64,000 bases of DNA, from positions 1,933,652 through 1,997,651 of the forward strand of contig NZ_FLKM01000008.1 in assembly GCF_900086585.1 (NCBI RefSeq). Direction: 5' to 3'. The first letter of the stretch is position 1. Each line of letters starts with the position of its first letter. This DNA comes from Emergencia timonensis (lineage in GTDB: Bacteria > Bacillota > Clostridia > Peptostreptococcales > Anaerovoracaceae). Shown piece by piece: positions 1 through 9,737 of this stretch. The translations under genes and the position numbers were made by a program. The notes below the pieces were generated by a model. It was not told the origin of the DNA. It ran no database searches and was given only the letters and a program-made list of their open reading frames with translations.

Positions 1-2
1 CT

Positions 3-443
3 CTTGCCTACAACAAGGACTTCCAGGAGGATAAAGAAAGCCTCTTCGATGCGGTGGATACGTGGAAAGCCAGCATTCAGATTTTTGCCAACATGCTGGA
101 TAAAACTGAGTTCAGAATGGATCAGATTGAGAAGCAGTTTGCTAAAGGCTTCCTCAATGCCACGGATATTGCGGAGCACTTTGCCAAACAGGGTATTCCA
201 TTCAGAGAAGCTCATTCCATCGTAGGTCAGATGGTAAAGACCTGTGAGCAGAAGGACTGCGACTTTGAGGATCTGACGGAGGAAGAACTGCAGGCCATTG
301 ACAGTCGCGTGACCCGCGAATCTTTGGGTGATATCAGCATCAAAGCCTGCGTGGATGCCAGAGTTTCCTTCGGCGGCACTGCACCGAGCGAAGTGAGAAG
401 GCAGATCAAAGTCGGCGAAGCATGGCTAGCAGATATTAAATAA
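3..443 (+). CDS. argH: Argininosuccinate lyase, 3' part
   Basis: C-terminal 146 residues of argininosuccinate lyase, which splits argininosuccinate into arginine and fumarate in the cytoplasm. The reading frame is open from base 3, so the start lies outside the window; the full family length is about 455-460 residues. Recognised by the opening AYNKDFQEDKES segment (family AYNKDLQEDKE) and by PFREAHSIVGQMV and SFGGTAPSEVRRQ near the end. It ends in TAA and is followed by a strong hairpin terminator. Family assignment is firm; only this last third can be judged. Confidence 0.93.
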   Translation, partial: LAYNKDFQEDKESLFDAVDTWKASIQIFANMLDKTEFRMDQIEKQFAKGFLNATDIAEHFAKQGIPFREAHSIVGQMVKTCEQKDCDFEDLTEEELQAIDSRVTRESLGDISIKACVDARVSFGGTAPSEVRRQIKVGEAWLADIK

Positions 444-457
444 ATGCCGAAACTGAT

Positions 458-506
458 AAATCTGCCAGAAAGAGTGGAAAAAAACTGTTTTATGGCAGAT
501 TTTCAT
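458..506 (+). terminator. Intrinsic terminator after argH
   Basis: Perfect 10-bp inverted repeat AAATCTGCCA (458-467) and TGGCAGATTT (493-502) followed by a short T-rich stretch, directly after the argH stop codon. It separates argH from the malic enzyme gene. Confidence 0.75.
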
Positions 507-598
507 AAACGGGAAGGTCTACCATTACCTTTGCCGCCTTGCGGTCCTACTGACAGAATGGTATATTATAAATAACAAACACGAAAGGATGGAATGAT

Positions 599-1767
<1,169 letters not shown>

Positions 1768-1768
<1 letters not shown>

Positions 1769-3132
1769 TGGATTATCGTATAGAACACGACACCATGGGC
1801 GAAGTGAAGGTGCCGGCCGACAAATACTGGGGCGCCCAGACGGAAAGAAGCTTTGAAAATTTTAAGATCGGCTCAACGAAGATGCCTCTCGAAATCATTC
1901 ACGCTTTTGGTGTACTAAAAAAGGCAGCGGCTCTGGCCAACTGGAGTCTGGGTATGATTGACGCACAGCGGGCTGAACTGATTGCAGGTGTGTGTGACGA
2001 GCTCATCAGCGGAAAGCTGGACGAACACTTTCCGCTGGTCGTATATCAGACGGGAAGCGGCACCCAGTCCAACATGAATGTCAACGAGGTGGTCGCAAAC
2101 CGAGGCAATGAAATCACAGGGGAAAAACTGCTGCATCCCAACGATCATGTGAATAAATCTCAAAGCTCCAACGATACGTTTCCGACTGCCATGCATATCG
2201 CGGCAGTGGTCAGCGTGGAGGATAAACTGCTGCCGGCGCTGACAGAGCTGCGCGATACTTTGCAGAACTTAGAAGTCACTTATACGGACCTTGTAAAAAC
2301 GGGCAGAACCCATCTGCAGGATGCGACGCCGCTGACACTGGGGCAGGAAATCAGCGGCTGGCGATCTATGCTGAACCACTGCCTGGTGATGATAGGCGGC
2401 GCTCTTTCCGGCCTTCGCGAGCTGGCCCTCGGCGGCACAGCTGTAGGAACCGGCCTCAACGCTCACCATGATTTTGGCAGGGCATCGGCGGCTGAGATCA
2501 GCAAAATTACTGGGAAGGAATTCGTTACAGCTGAGAATAAGTTTCACAGTCTGACATCCAAGGACGCTCTAGTCTTTGCCCACGGCGCTCTGAAAGCTTT
2601 GGCAGCAGATCTGATGAAAATCGCCAACGATGTCAGATGGCTGGCGTCTGGACCGAGATGCGGTATCGGCGAGATCAATATTCCGGAGAACGAACCGGGC
2701 AGCAGCATCATGCCGGGCAAAGTTAATCCGACCCAGTGCGAGGCGCTGACCATGGTATGTGTGGAGGTCATGGGAAACGACGCGGCAATCGGCATTGCCG
2801 CATCACAAGGTAATTTTCAGCTTAACGTGTTCATGCCTGTTATCATCAACAACTTTCTGGAGTCGGTCAATCTGCTGGCAGACGCCATGAGGTCCTTCAA
2901 CAAAAACTGTGTCTGCGGCATCACACCCAACAAAGAAAAGATACAGGAGAACATGGAAAAATCTTTGATGCTGGTAACAGCGCTGAATCCGCACATCGGT
3001 TATGAGAATGCGGCAAAAATCGCAAAACTGGCTCATAAAGAAAATAGCACGTTAAAACAGGCTGCGTCAAAGCTGGGACTGGTCAGCGAAGAGGACTTTG
3101 ACAGCTTTGTAAATCCAGAAAAGATGGTGTAG
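1768..3132 (+). CDS. fumC: Class II fumarate hydratase
   Basis: Fumarase C, 454 residues, the usual length. It hydrates fumarate to malate and belongs to the aspartase/fumarase superfamily. Motifs: [13 protein letters not shown] from about residue 94, [11 protein letters not shown] near 133 and the superfamily signature [11 protein letters not shown] at 311-321. The GTG start overlaps the malic enzyme stop and is preceded by GGAGAAGGAGG inside that gene. It ends in TAG, seven bases before the next start. Aspartase is the main alternative, but the GTQSNMN and SSND motifs and the malic enzyme partner favour fumarase. Confidence 0.93.
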
Positions 3133-3139
3133 ATCAAAA

Positions 3140-4516
3140 ATGCTGGGATATGGAATCGGATATATCGGACAAGGGAGCACATACAACTTTATGGCGGCCT
3201 ATTTTGTCGTCTTTCTGACAAACTGTGTTGGTTTAGACTCTGCCATGGCCGGCTCCATTACATCGGTCGCTCTTTTAGTAGAGGTTGTTGCGGGCATGAT
3301 TGTGGGCAATCTTTCTGATAACTGCACCTCTTCTATGGGAAAAAGGCGGCCCTTCGTTCTTGCTGCCGCATTGACGATGCCTCTTATTATGGTGCTGATT
3401 ATGCGAACTGTCGACGGTTCAGAGACGATGCGTTTTACCTATTATCTGGTTCTGTCCATAGGGTTCCGTCTCTCCTTTTCGACCTTCGAGATACCCAACA
3501 ACGCTTTTGGAGCTGAGATTGCTGCAGGGTATGACGAGCGGACCTGGCTTCGGACTATGTCCAGGGTTTTTTCCATTATTGGCAACACCTTGGGTTACGT
3601 GATGCCTCTGTGGATTCTGGAACTTTTTCCCGGTCGTCAAAGGGCGGGCTGGCAGACCATTGGCGTAATCATCGCTGGCGTAGCCTTTTGCAGCTGGTTC
3701 AGCTCATTTAAGCTGACGAAAAAGCGGGCCGTGGTGGGCGCGAAGAGAGAGCGACGCAGCAACGTGATTCGAGATATCTTCGTCAATTATTTTGAGCTGT
3801 GCAAATTACGCTCTATGCGGCTTTTGATCGTATACAAAGCTGCTTTTGCCTGTGCCTTTGCACTGTTCAATATCGGGACGATTTATTATCTGAAGTACAG
3901 TCTGGCGCTGGGGAATCGATATTCCTCTTATATGTATGTGCTTTCTATTATCGTTTTCATTGTCATGACGCCCATCGCAGGCAAAATGGCTCTCAGCTTT
4001 GGGAAAGCGAATCAGCAGATGATTACTATGGCTGTTTCGGCTGTTATCGGTTTTGCAGTTTTTTTCTTCGCGCCGCAGTCAGTGATTGGGGCGGCTCTGT
4101 ATGTCATCGGCTTTTCCATCATGCAGACCAGCTTTTGGCAGCTTTCCAGCTCCATCTTCTACGACGTGGTGGAGGTGGACGAGTATGCAAACTGCAAGCG
4201 CAGAGAAGGAGATATCATGTCCCTGATTTCTGTACTGGGTACCTTGATTACCGCTGTCATTGTGCAATTTTTCGGCGTTTTGCTGGACCGTTCCGGCTTT
4301 GACCCCAAACTGGCTGTACAGCCTGACGATGTGGTACATTTTCTCAACGCCGCTTACATATTGCTGCCTAGCATCTGCTTCGTCATCGGCCTCGTGGCTC
4401 TCAAGGTCTTCCCCATTAATAAAAGAACCTTCGGTTCGCTGCTGCGGGCATTGGAGCGGCGAAAGGCAGGGAAAGATTACGCAGAATATCTGCAGGATAT
4501 AGAAAAAATGATTTAA
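3140..4516 (+). CDS. MFS transporter, GPH (sugar:cation symporter) type
   Basis: Polytopic membrane protein of 458 residues with about twelve hydrophobic segments. It opens with LGYGIGYIGQGSTYNFM, like the GPH family start (LGYGLGDLGSN...), and has a loop resembling the family's conserved DNCTSSMGKRRPF. GPH proteins move sugars, glucuronides or related solutes with cations. The start seems a few residues shorter than usual and has only a weak ribosome site; translation probably depends on coupling with fumC, whose stop lies 7 bases upstream. Substrate unknown. A terminator follows. Confidence 0.8.
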   Translation: MLGYGIGYIGQGSTYNFMAAYFVVFLTNCVGLDSAMAGSITSVALLVEVVAGMIVGNLSDNCTSSMGKRRPFVLAAALTMPLIMVLIMRTVDGSETMRFTYYLVLSIGFRLSFSTFEIPNNAFGAEIAAGYDERTWLRTMSRVFSIIGNTLGYVMPLWILELFPGRQRAGWQTIGVIIAGVAFCSWFSSFKLTKKRAVVGAKRERRSNVIRDIFVNYFELCKLRSMRLLIVYKAAFACAFALFNIGTIYYLKYSLALGNRYSSYMYVLSIIVFIVMTPIAGKMALSFGKANQQMITMAVSAVIGFAVFFFAPQSVIGAALYVIGFSIMQTSFWQLSSSIFYDVVEVDEYANCKRREGDIMSLISVLGTLITAVIVQFFGVLLDRSGFDPKLAVQPDDVVHFLNAAYILLPSICFVIGLVALKVFPINKRTFGSLLRALERRKAGKDYAEYLQDIEKMI

Positions 4517-4549
4517 GTAGATGTGTTTAAAGAATATAGAAAATAGAGA

Positions 4550-4590
4550 AGCAGGATACACTGATGTTCAGTAAATCCTGCTTTTTTAGT
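4550..4590 (+). terminator. Intrinsic terminator after the transporter
   Basis: Inverted repeat AAGCAGGAT and ATCCTGCTT enclosing about 17 bases, followed by TTTTTTA. It ends the malic enzyme-fumC-transporter unit. Confidence 0.8.
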
Positions 4591-4610
4591 AGTTAAGTTA
4601 CAAAATTGTA

Positions 4611-4652
4611 TTGACTTTTAATATAACATATGTTATCGTTAACACATGTTAT
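4611..4652 (+). promoter_or_regulatory. Promoter with tandem palindromic operator
   Basis: TTGACT at 4611 is a good -35 box; 17 bases later lies TATCGT as a possible -10. The palindrome ATAACATATGTTAT (4623-4636) is followed by a second copy differing at two positions (4639-4652), with centres 16 bp apart. Both overlap the promoter just upstream of a padR gene, the expected layout for PadR autorepression. Regulator identity is inferred from position. Confidence 0.65.
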
Positions 4653-4669
4653 GAAAGGAAGTGAAATGA

Positions 4670-5218
4670 ATGACAATTAACTATACCATTCTTGGTCTCC
4701 TAGAGAGTGGAGACAGAAGCGGCTATGATCTTAAAAAAGTCATGCAGGAATTAGACTTTCTGCCTTGGTCAGGAAATAACAACCAAATATATAAAGCCTT
4801 AGTATTTTTATTAGAAGAAGGCCTGGTTGAAAATAGGACAGCGCATAGAGATGACGGACCATCAAAGAAAATCTATAGCATAACCCAATTGGGAAAAGAA
4901 ACGCTGCACTCCTGGGCCAAAGAGACACAGCCTCAATTACCCGAGTATAAGAAATTATTTCTTGCCCAGCTTGCTTTCGCAGAAAGTGAAGCTGTAGAAC
5001 TTCTTGAGACGTATGAGATATTACTAAAGGAGCAATTGGCCTACCATGAGGAAAAACTGAAGCGACAGTTTGGATTTCCGAATCGAAATGAGAGAGAAAG
5101 CTACATTTGGCAGATGCTCTACCAAAATCTGCTGGATTCCTATCAGTGTGAACTGACATGGGCTGATAAAATGAAAAAAGGATTAGTGAAATTTCATGAA
5201 GATAAAAGTGATAAATAG
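4670..5218 (+). CDS. PadR-family transcriptional regulator with C-terminal helical domain
   Basis: A 182-residue regulator with an N-terminal PadR winged helix (TILGLLESGDRSGYDLKKVM, then a wing with DDGPSKKIYSIT) and a C-terminal alpha-helical domain of the Vir_act_alpha_C type (residues about 90-180). Such proteins repress neighbouring genes and sense small phenolic or drug-like ligands. The ATG follows GAAAGGAAGTGAA. It overlaps the DUF4180 gene by 23 bases; PadR-DUF4180 pairs are common. The tandem palindrome upstream suggests autoregulation. It ends in TAG. Confidence 0.88.
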   Translation: MTINYTILGLLESGDRSGYDLKKVMQELDFLPWSGNNNQIYKALVFLLEEGLVENRTAHRDDGPSKKIYSITQLGKETLHSWAKETQPQLPEYKKLFLAQLAFAESEAVELLETYEILLKEQLAYHEEKLKRQFGFPNRNERESYIWQMLYQNLLDSYQCELTWADKMKKGLVKFHEDKSDK

Positions 5219-5558
5219 TGATAAAATAGTAATCAAAGATTTGCAGACCGCATTGGATTTGATGATGAATGCAAAATATGGGGATGATTATGAAGCTGTC
5301 GTCATCAATAAAGAAGCTGTCAGCGAGGATTTTTTTCGCTTAAGCAGCGGGCTGGCAGGTGAAATCCTGCAGAAATTTGTAAACTACAATATGAAATTGG
5401 CTGTATACGGCGATTACTCCAAGTATACCAGCAAACCCCTGAGGGATTTTATCCTTGAGAGCAATAATGGAAAGCATTTTTTCTTTGTAGAGAGCCAAGA
5501 AGAGGCGATAAGGAGGTACAATGATGATATTACTGAAGAATTGCAGGCTGATTCCTGA
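5196..5558 (+). CDS. DUF4180 domain protein
   Basis: Small cytoplasmic protein of 120 residues matching the DUF4180 pattern: a DLQTALDLMM helix near the start, ISEDFFRLSSGLAGEI-like centre (here VSEDFFRLSSGLAGEIL), KLAVYGDYS and a terminal aromatic stretch before AIRRY. Biochemical function is unknown. It overlaps the padR gene upstream and the amidohydrolase downstream (38 bases), so all three are one operon. Confidence 0.8.
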   Translation: MKIKVINSDKIVIKDLQTALDLMMNAKYGDDYEAVVINKEAVSEDFFRLSSGLAGEILQKFVNYNMKLAVYGDYSKYTSKPLRDFILESNNGKHFFFVESQEEAIRRYNDDITEELQADS

Positions 5559-6717
5559 ACTGACGGAAGGCTTTGAAGGGCTAGTGGCTGACGTTCTGAT
5601 TGATGCTAAGAAGATACGACAAATCGCAGAGCCGGGGACGATTGAAGCGGATGCAGACGTGCAGGTCATCGACATCGAGGGAAATACGCTGCTCCCGGGT
5701 TTTTTTGATCTCCATGCACACCTGTATTTATCGTCCTTTGATTTTCAGTCCCTCAACGAGCGCAGCGCAGCAGATACCGGCTTTGACGTATATGGTTATG
5801 CCAGAGATTATCTGAAAGCGGGGTACACGACCATCAGAGACTGCGGCTGCAGTCACAACGCTACGGTCGCCCTGGAAAGGGCTAGAAAAAAAGGGATCGT
5901 CAATGTACCGCGGGTTATTTCGACGGGACTGATTTTGACACCGACAGAGAACGGAAATAGCACTTTCAAAGCCTTATACAAGGTTGTCGACACACCGGAA
6001 GAAGTTCGCAAAGCGGCCAGAGAGCAATTTGAACTGGGTAATGACGCGATCAAATACATGGTGACCGGCGCGTATTTTAACGAGAGCGGAGATCCGGGCG
6101 CTGTCATCGCGATGGAAGATGAAGTTCGTGAGGCTGTAAAAGTCGCTGCTATGAAAAAATCCTATGTCATTGCACACACTCACAGTGCAGAAGGGATCAA
6201 GCTGGCGATCAGAGCGGGAGTTTACACTGTGGAGCACTGCAGTTTTATTGACGATGAGGCTATCGCTATGCTGAAGGACAACGACAACTGCTTTATGGTA
6301 GCTACTGGTGCTATCGGTCTGGACAGTTTAGACGAGGATAATGAACTGATCAGTGCGGACAGTTTAGACAAGAGCAAGAAGTATGAAGCTTTGGAGCGTC
6401 AATCTGTCAATAAAGCTTACCAGGCGGGCCTGAAAATCGGCTTCGGCTCCGATATCGACTGGGGCGCTTTTGTGAAGCATCCTGGTTATGAGTTTATTGC
6501 CAGGACCGAGTGGTATGATTTTGACTATAAGGATATTCTGCTGCAGGCCACCAAATACAGCGCCGAAATTGCCAAGCTTGACGACCAGCTGGGAACCATT
6601 AAGGAAGGCAAAAATGCTGAATTAGTCGTAGTAGAAGGAAATCCGGACGAGGATATTTACGTGATGAAAAAGCTGCCAAAGTACGTGTTCTATAATGGTG
6701 AAATCATCGAGAACTAG
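5521..6717 (+). CDS. Amidohydrolase-family metal-dependent hydrolase
   Basis: A 398-residue amidohydrolase-superfamily enzyme with the N-terminal beta domain typical of imidazolonepropionase/Xaa-Pro dipeptidase-like members. Metal-site motifs: DLHAHLYL (His65 and His67), a lysine in AIKYMVTGAY as probable carbamylated bridge, AHTHSAEG, VEHCSFID and the catalytic Asp in GFGSDIDWG. Substrate unknown; candidates are N-acyl dipeptides or cyclic amides. AGGAGG stands seven bases before the ATG. Third gene of the padR operon; ends in TAG. Confidence 0.82.
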   Translation: MMILLKNCRLIPELTEGFEGLVADVLIDAKKIRQIAEPGTIEADADVQVIDIEGNTLLPGFFDLHAHLYLSSFDFQSLNERSAADTGFDVYGYARDYLKAGYTTIRDCGCSHNATVALERARKKGIVNVPRVISTGLILTPTENGNSTFKALYKVVDTPEEVRKAAREQFELGNDAIKYMVTGAYFNESGDPGAVIAMEDEVREAVKVAAMKKSYVIAHTHSAEGIKLAIRAGVYTVEHCSFIDDEAIAMLKDNDNCFMVATGAIGLDSLDEDNELISADSLDKSKKYEALERQSVNKAYQAGLKIGFGSDIDWGAFVKHPGYEFIARTEWYDFDYKDILLQATKYSAEIAKLDDQLGTIKEGKNAELVVVEGNPDEDIYVMKKLPKYVFYNGEIIEN

Positions 6718-6774
6718 CAGGGCAGCTTATTGCCAATTTGCCGCATTCGTTGCGCTTATATAGGATACAAGACC

Positions 6775-6812
6775 AAAAACAAAGTAGTCCGAAGTCGGAC
6801 TACTTTGTTTTT
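6775..6812. terminator. Bidirectional terminator
   Basis: Perfect 18-bp inverted repeat (6775-6792 and 6795-6812) with a 2-base loop and A5/T5 ends. It lies between convergent genes and can stop transcription from both. Confidence 0.92.
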
Positions 6813-6834
6813 GCTAAAGACATATATGATGGTG

Positions 6835-7617
6835 TCAAAACCATTTCTTTTTCTTGAAAATAATGACCAGTGCGGCGATGACCGCCAGGCTCATTCCGAT
6901 GACGAAGGGATATCCCCAAGCCCATTTGAATTCCGGCATTCGAAGATTCATACCGTACCATCCTGCGATCAGAGTCAGAGGCAGGAAAATCGAAGTGACG
7001 ACTGTGAAGACTTTCATGATGTTGTTCTGTTCAATATCGATTTGAGACTGGTAGGCCTCGCGGACCTGCTCGATATACTCCTGCAGATGGAGCACAAACT
7101 CCAGAAGCCGGTCAAATTTCTTGTCAATAAAGCCAAAAGCCGGGTCGATTGCAGCGATTTCATCTGTCAGAAACTCCATCTGCTCATAATATCGCTTTAC
7201 CTTCAGCAGATCCTTGCGGACTTTGATGATGTCGCGTATGCCGTCCCCGCTGGGACTTTTGTCCATCAGGAGATTGTCCTCAAGTGAGATGATCATATTT
7301 TCGAGAGATTCCAATTTGTAGACGTCGTTGGCCGTCAGTTCCAACATAAATTCATGGAGCTGCAGAATACCATCGTCGGGAATATCTATATTATTGACGC
7401 ATTCCATGACCGCTTCGCTGTCCGTGGCGCAGATGAAATGATCGTGATTGGCAAAAAGAGTCACTTTTTTCTCGTCCAGCCAGTGAAATGTGATGAAATA
7501 CACCTTTTCATTCAATGCCATAAAGAAGTTTCTATTCTCGTCTAATCGTTTTACGATATCACTGTCCACGTAATCTTTGAGGGTGTCAATCTTATCTGTC
7601 GTGAGTTTTATAATCAT
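6835..7617 (-). CDS. CorA-family divalent cation transporter
   Basis: A 260-residue CorA-like Mg2+/Co2+ channel subunit. The N-terminal two thirds are soluble and helical; two membrane helices sit at the C-terminus, the first ending in the family hallmark YGMN (WYGMNLRMPEF) and the second followed by FKKKKWF. The ATG at 7617 is chosen over the longer frame because AAAGGA lies ten bases before it. CorA family membership is firm; the exact ion is not. At about 260 residues it is shorter than classical CorA (about 315). Confidence 0.88.
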   Translation of the reverse strand: MIIKLTTDKIDTLKDYVDSDIVKRLDENRNFFMALNEKVYFITFHWLDEKKVTLFANHDHFICATDSEAVMECVNNIDIPDDGILQLHEFMLELTANDVYKLESLENMIISLEDNLLMDKSPSGDGIRDIIKVRKDLLKVKRYYEQMEFLTDEIAAIDPAFGFIDKKFDRLLEFVLHLQEYIEQVREAYQSQIDIEQNNIMKVFTVVTSIFLPLTLIAGWYGMNLRMPEFKWAWGYPFVIGMSLAVIAALVIIFKKKKWF

Positions 7618-7686
7618 AGTCCATGCATCCTTTCGGTTCGTATACACTATATTATACTCACTTATACGATAAAATCCACTAATCTT

Positions 7687-8832
7687 TTAGCAGCCTGTTT
7701 TGGTGCAATAGATTCTTTCCACTCGCGGTCCGATGGTACCAAAGAGATATTCAAATGTATTTTCACAAAACTGTTCCATATCCCAGGTAGTAATCCTTTG
7801 ATCTCCATCACGTCCGATCAAAATCACCTTTTGACCGATTTCACAAGGAATTCCGGTCACGTCGACAAAGGACTGGTCCATGCAGCAGCCGAGAAAACGG
7901 GTCTTCTGTCCGCTGACTAATACTGGACCTTGACCGCGCATCCATTTAGGATAAAATCCATCGGCAAAACCAATGGAGAGGGTGGCGACCTTCATCGGCT
8001 CTGTTACCTTGTAGTAACGGCTGTATCCTACGCTTTCACCGGGATATACGTCGTGCACATTGGTAATATAGGCGCCGATTTCAACAGGCTCTATGAGCCC
8101 GATAGGTTCTCTGCCGTCTTCCATCGCCATGTGACCGAGGATGGAAGAACAGGAGCGCACATGGGTACAGAGTTCGACGGCTTCTTTGTACCATGTAGTC
8201 GCAGCTGAGTTACAACAATGGATATACTTTAATGCAATGCCGCTTGTTTCTATCTGGGATACCGCTTCTTTAAATTTTTCAAACTGTTCTACAGCAAACG
8301 TGTCATAGTAGTCGGCTGTGGACGTGGCAAAGTGGGTATAGACACCTACGACTTCCAAATTATCTAAAGATTTTACCAAATTTAGCAGGTCGTGCAGCGC
8401 AGGGCCTGGTCTGACACCCAGCCGATTCATCCCCGTTTCAATTTTTAGGTGGACTTTAACCTTTTTGCCGGCGTTTTTGGCCAATTGATGGACTCTGCGC
8501 GCCGTCACTTCTTCGAAAAGAGCGATTTGCAGGTCGTATTCTACGGCCCCCTGTAATAAATGCTGCGGGATACCTCCCATGACTAAGATATCACAGGTCA
8601 CGCCGCCCTGCCGCAGTTCTACTGCCTCGTATATAGCTGCATTTGCAAGCATTTTGACCTGGCAGCCCTCTTCAAACAGTTTGGCCATGGGCACCAGACC
8701 GTAGCCGTAACAATTCCCTTTAATGACTGGAATAATGTCTGTGTTTGAACCGATGTAATTCTGTACTTTATTAAAATTACGGATAACCTGGTCCATGTCC
8801 ACTTTGAAATAGGAATTATAATATTGATTCAT
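7687..8832 (-). CDS. Alanine racemase-like PLP enzyme
   Basis: A 381-residue fold type III PLP protein like Alr. The PLP lysine is Lys38 in VIKGNCYGYG (canonical VVKANAYGHG); the C-terminal domain has VGYSRYYKV with the region of the catalytic tyrosine, LSIGFADGF and EIGQKVILIG. GGAGAAAACT precedes the ATG. It is followed in this orientation by CorA and preceded by a UroD-like gene and a second racemase, so it may act in D-amino acid or betaine metabolism rather than cell wall synthesis. Substrate is not provable from sequence. Confidence 0.82.
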   Translation of the reverse strand: MNQYYNSYFKVDMDQVIRNFNKVQNYIGSNTDIIPVIKGNCYGYGLVPMAKLFEEGCQVKMLANAAIYEAVELRQGGVTCDILVMGGIPQHLLQGAVEYDLQIALFEEVTARRVHQLAKNAGKKVKVHLKIETGMNRLGVRPGPALHDLLNLVKSLDNLEVVGVYTHFATSTADYYDTFAVEQFEKFKEAVSQIETSGIALKYIHCCNSAATTWYKEAVELCTHVRSCSSILGHMAMEDGREPIGLIEPVEIGAYITNVHDVYPGESVGYSRYYKVTEPMKVATLSIGFADGFYPKWMRGQGPVLVSGQKTRFLGCCMDQSFVDVTGIPCEIGQKVILIGRDGDQRITTWDMEQFCENTFEYLFGTIGPRVERIYCTKTGC

Positions 8833-8885
8833 AGTTTTCTCCTATATACAACGGAGGGGAGCCGCAGATGCAGTTCCCCATTTCG

Positions 8886-9728
8886 TTACTCTGAAAGTTC
8901 CAGATAGTTTATAACACTGACTTTGATTTTATCATCTTTGCGGCAGCGCTGTCCGAGGAAGCGAACCTTACCGCAGGCGGCTTCACAGGCATCTTTGTAT
9001 GCCATAGTATCTTCCAAAGCCAACTTCTTCCACTTTGCTTTCTCACAGCCTGCCAGCAGGAAGGAGGTCTTTGGACATAAATGGATGACGCAGTCCTGGT
9101 CCAGTCGCTCATCTAAAGCTTTCAGAAGCTGCACCGTAAAGTTTTCTGTGACCTGTTTAGCGTATTTCGGTCCCAAGATGTTCAGGCTCCCGGGAGAGTC
9201 TGTGTAGTATATCACCCTTGCGCCTGCTTCCCTCGCGGCAAGGGCGTAGTTTACGAGACCCCTTGCAATTAGAGCAAAGAACGCATCCATAGTTTCTGGC
9301 TGTTTTCTCCATCCCATCAGAATTTTCATCATGTCGGATAGGCCGTTGATAATGGTAATAGGGCCATGCATTTCAACGGTAGCATTGCCGCCCTCCGCAT
9401 TGATGATTTTTACGGCCTTCAACGTTTCCGCCAGTCGGCCGCTGCTTACATCCAGTTCAGGCAGGTCTTTCAGCTGATCGATCTTTGTGACGATATCCGC
9501 TTCCTTTCGCGGGCCGAGGGAAGAGTCGTCAAATTTGATCTTCGCGCCCAAGTTTTCCGCTTCCAGAACAGGGTCAAAGGGAAGCACGGCCTGGCTGCCG
9601 GCCAGCTTTGCAATCTGTTCAGCGTGGAAATAGCTTTCCGGAAGAGAGAGGCCTTTTTCAGAGGCTTTCTCCTTTGATATTCCACTGTATTCGGCGTATT
9701 TGCATTTAAAATCAATTAGTTTTGCCAT
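8886..9728 (-). CDS. UroD/MtbA-family methyltransferase-like protein, short
   Basis: A 280-residue member of the uroporphyrinogen decarboxylase superfamily, shorter than the usual 340. It keeps HLCP (His-x-Cys, the zinc-ligand motif of MtaA/MtbA corrinoid methyltransferases) near residue 216 and a C-terminal GQRC that might supply the third ligand. That points to corrinoid methyl transfer rather than heme synthesis. It lies 9 bases from an ornithine-racemase-like gene and near an MttB-superfamily gene, which supports a one-carbon role. Start supported by GAGGAGAAAAC. Precise partner unknown. Confidence 0.65.
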   Translation of the reverse strand: MAKLIDFKCKYAEYSGISKEKASEKGLSLPESYFHAEQIAKLAGSQAVLPFDPVLEAENLGAKIKFDDSSLGPRKEADIVTKIDQLKDLPELDVSSGRLAETLKAVKIINAEGGNATVEMHGPITIINGLSDMMKILMGWRKQPETMDAFFALIARGLVNYALAAREAGARVIYYTDSPGSLNILGPKYAKQVTENFTVQLLKALDERLDQDCVIHLCPKTSFLLAGCEKAKWKKLALEDTMAYKDACEAACGKVRFLGQRCRKDDKIKVSVINYLELSE

Positions 9729-9737
9729 GTTTTCTCC

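Noticed and set aside
458..506. Link between the argH terminator and the ATCTGCCA repeats at 52239 and 52446
   Set aside because: The shared octamer is short and in the terminator it is explained by its stem.
3130..3320. fumC continuing through its TAG as a Pyl protein
   Set aside because: FumC is already full length at the TAG and the next gene is in another frame.
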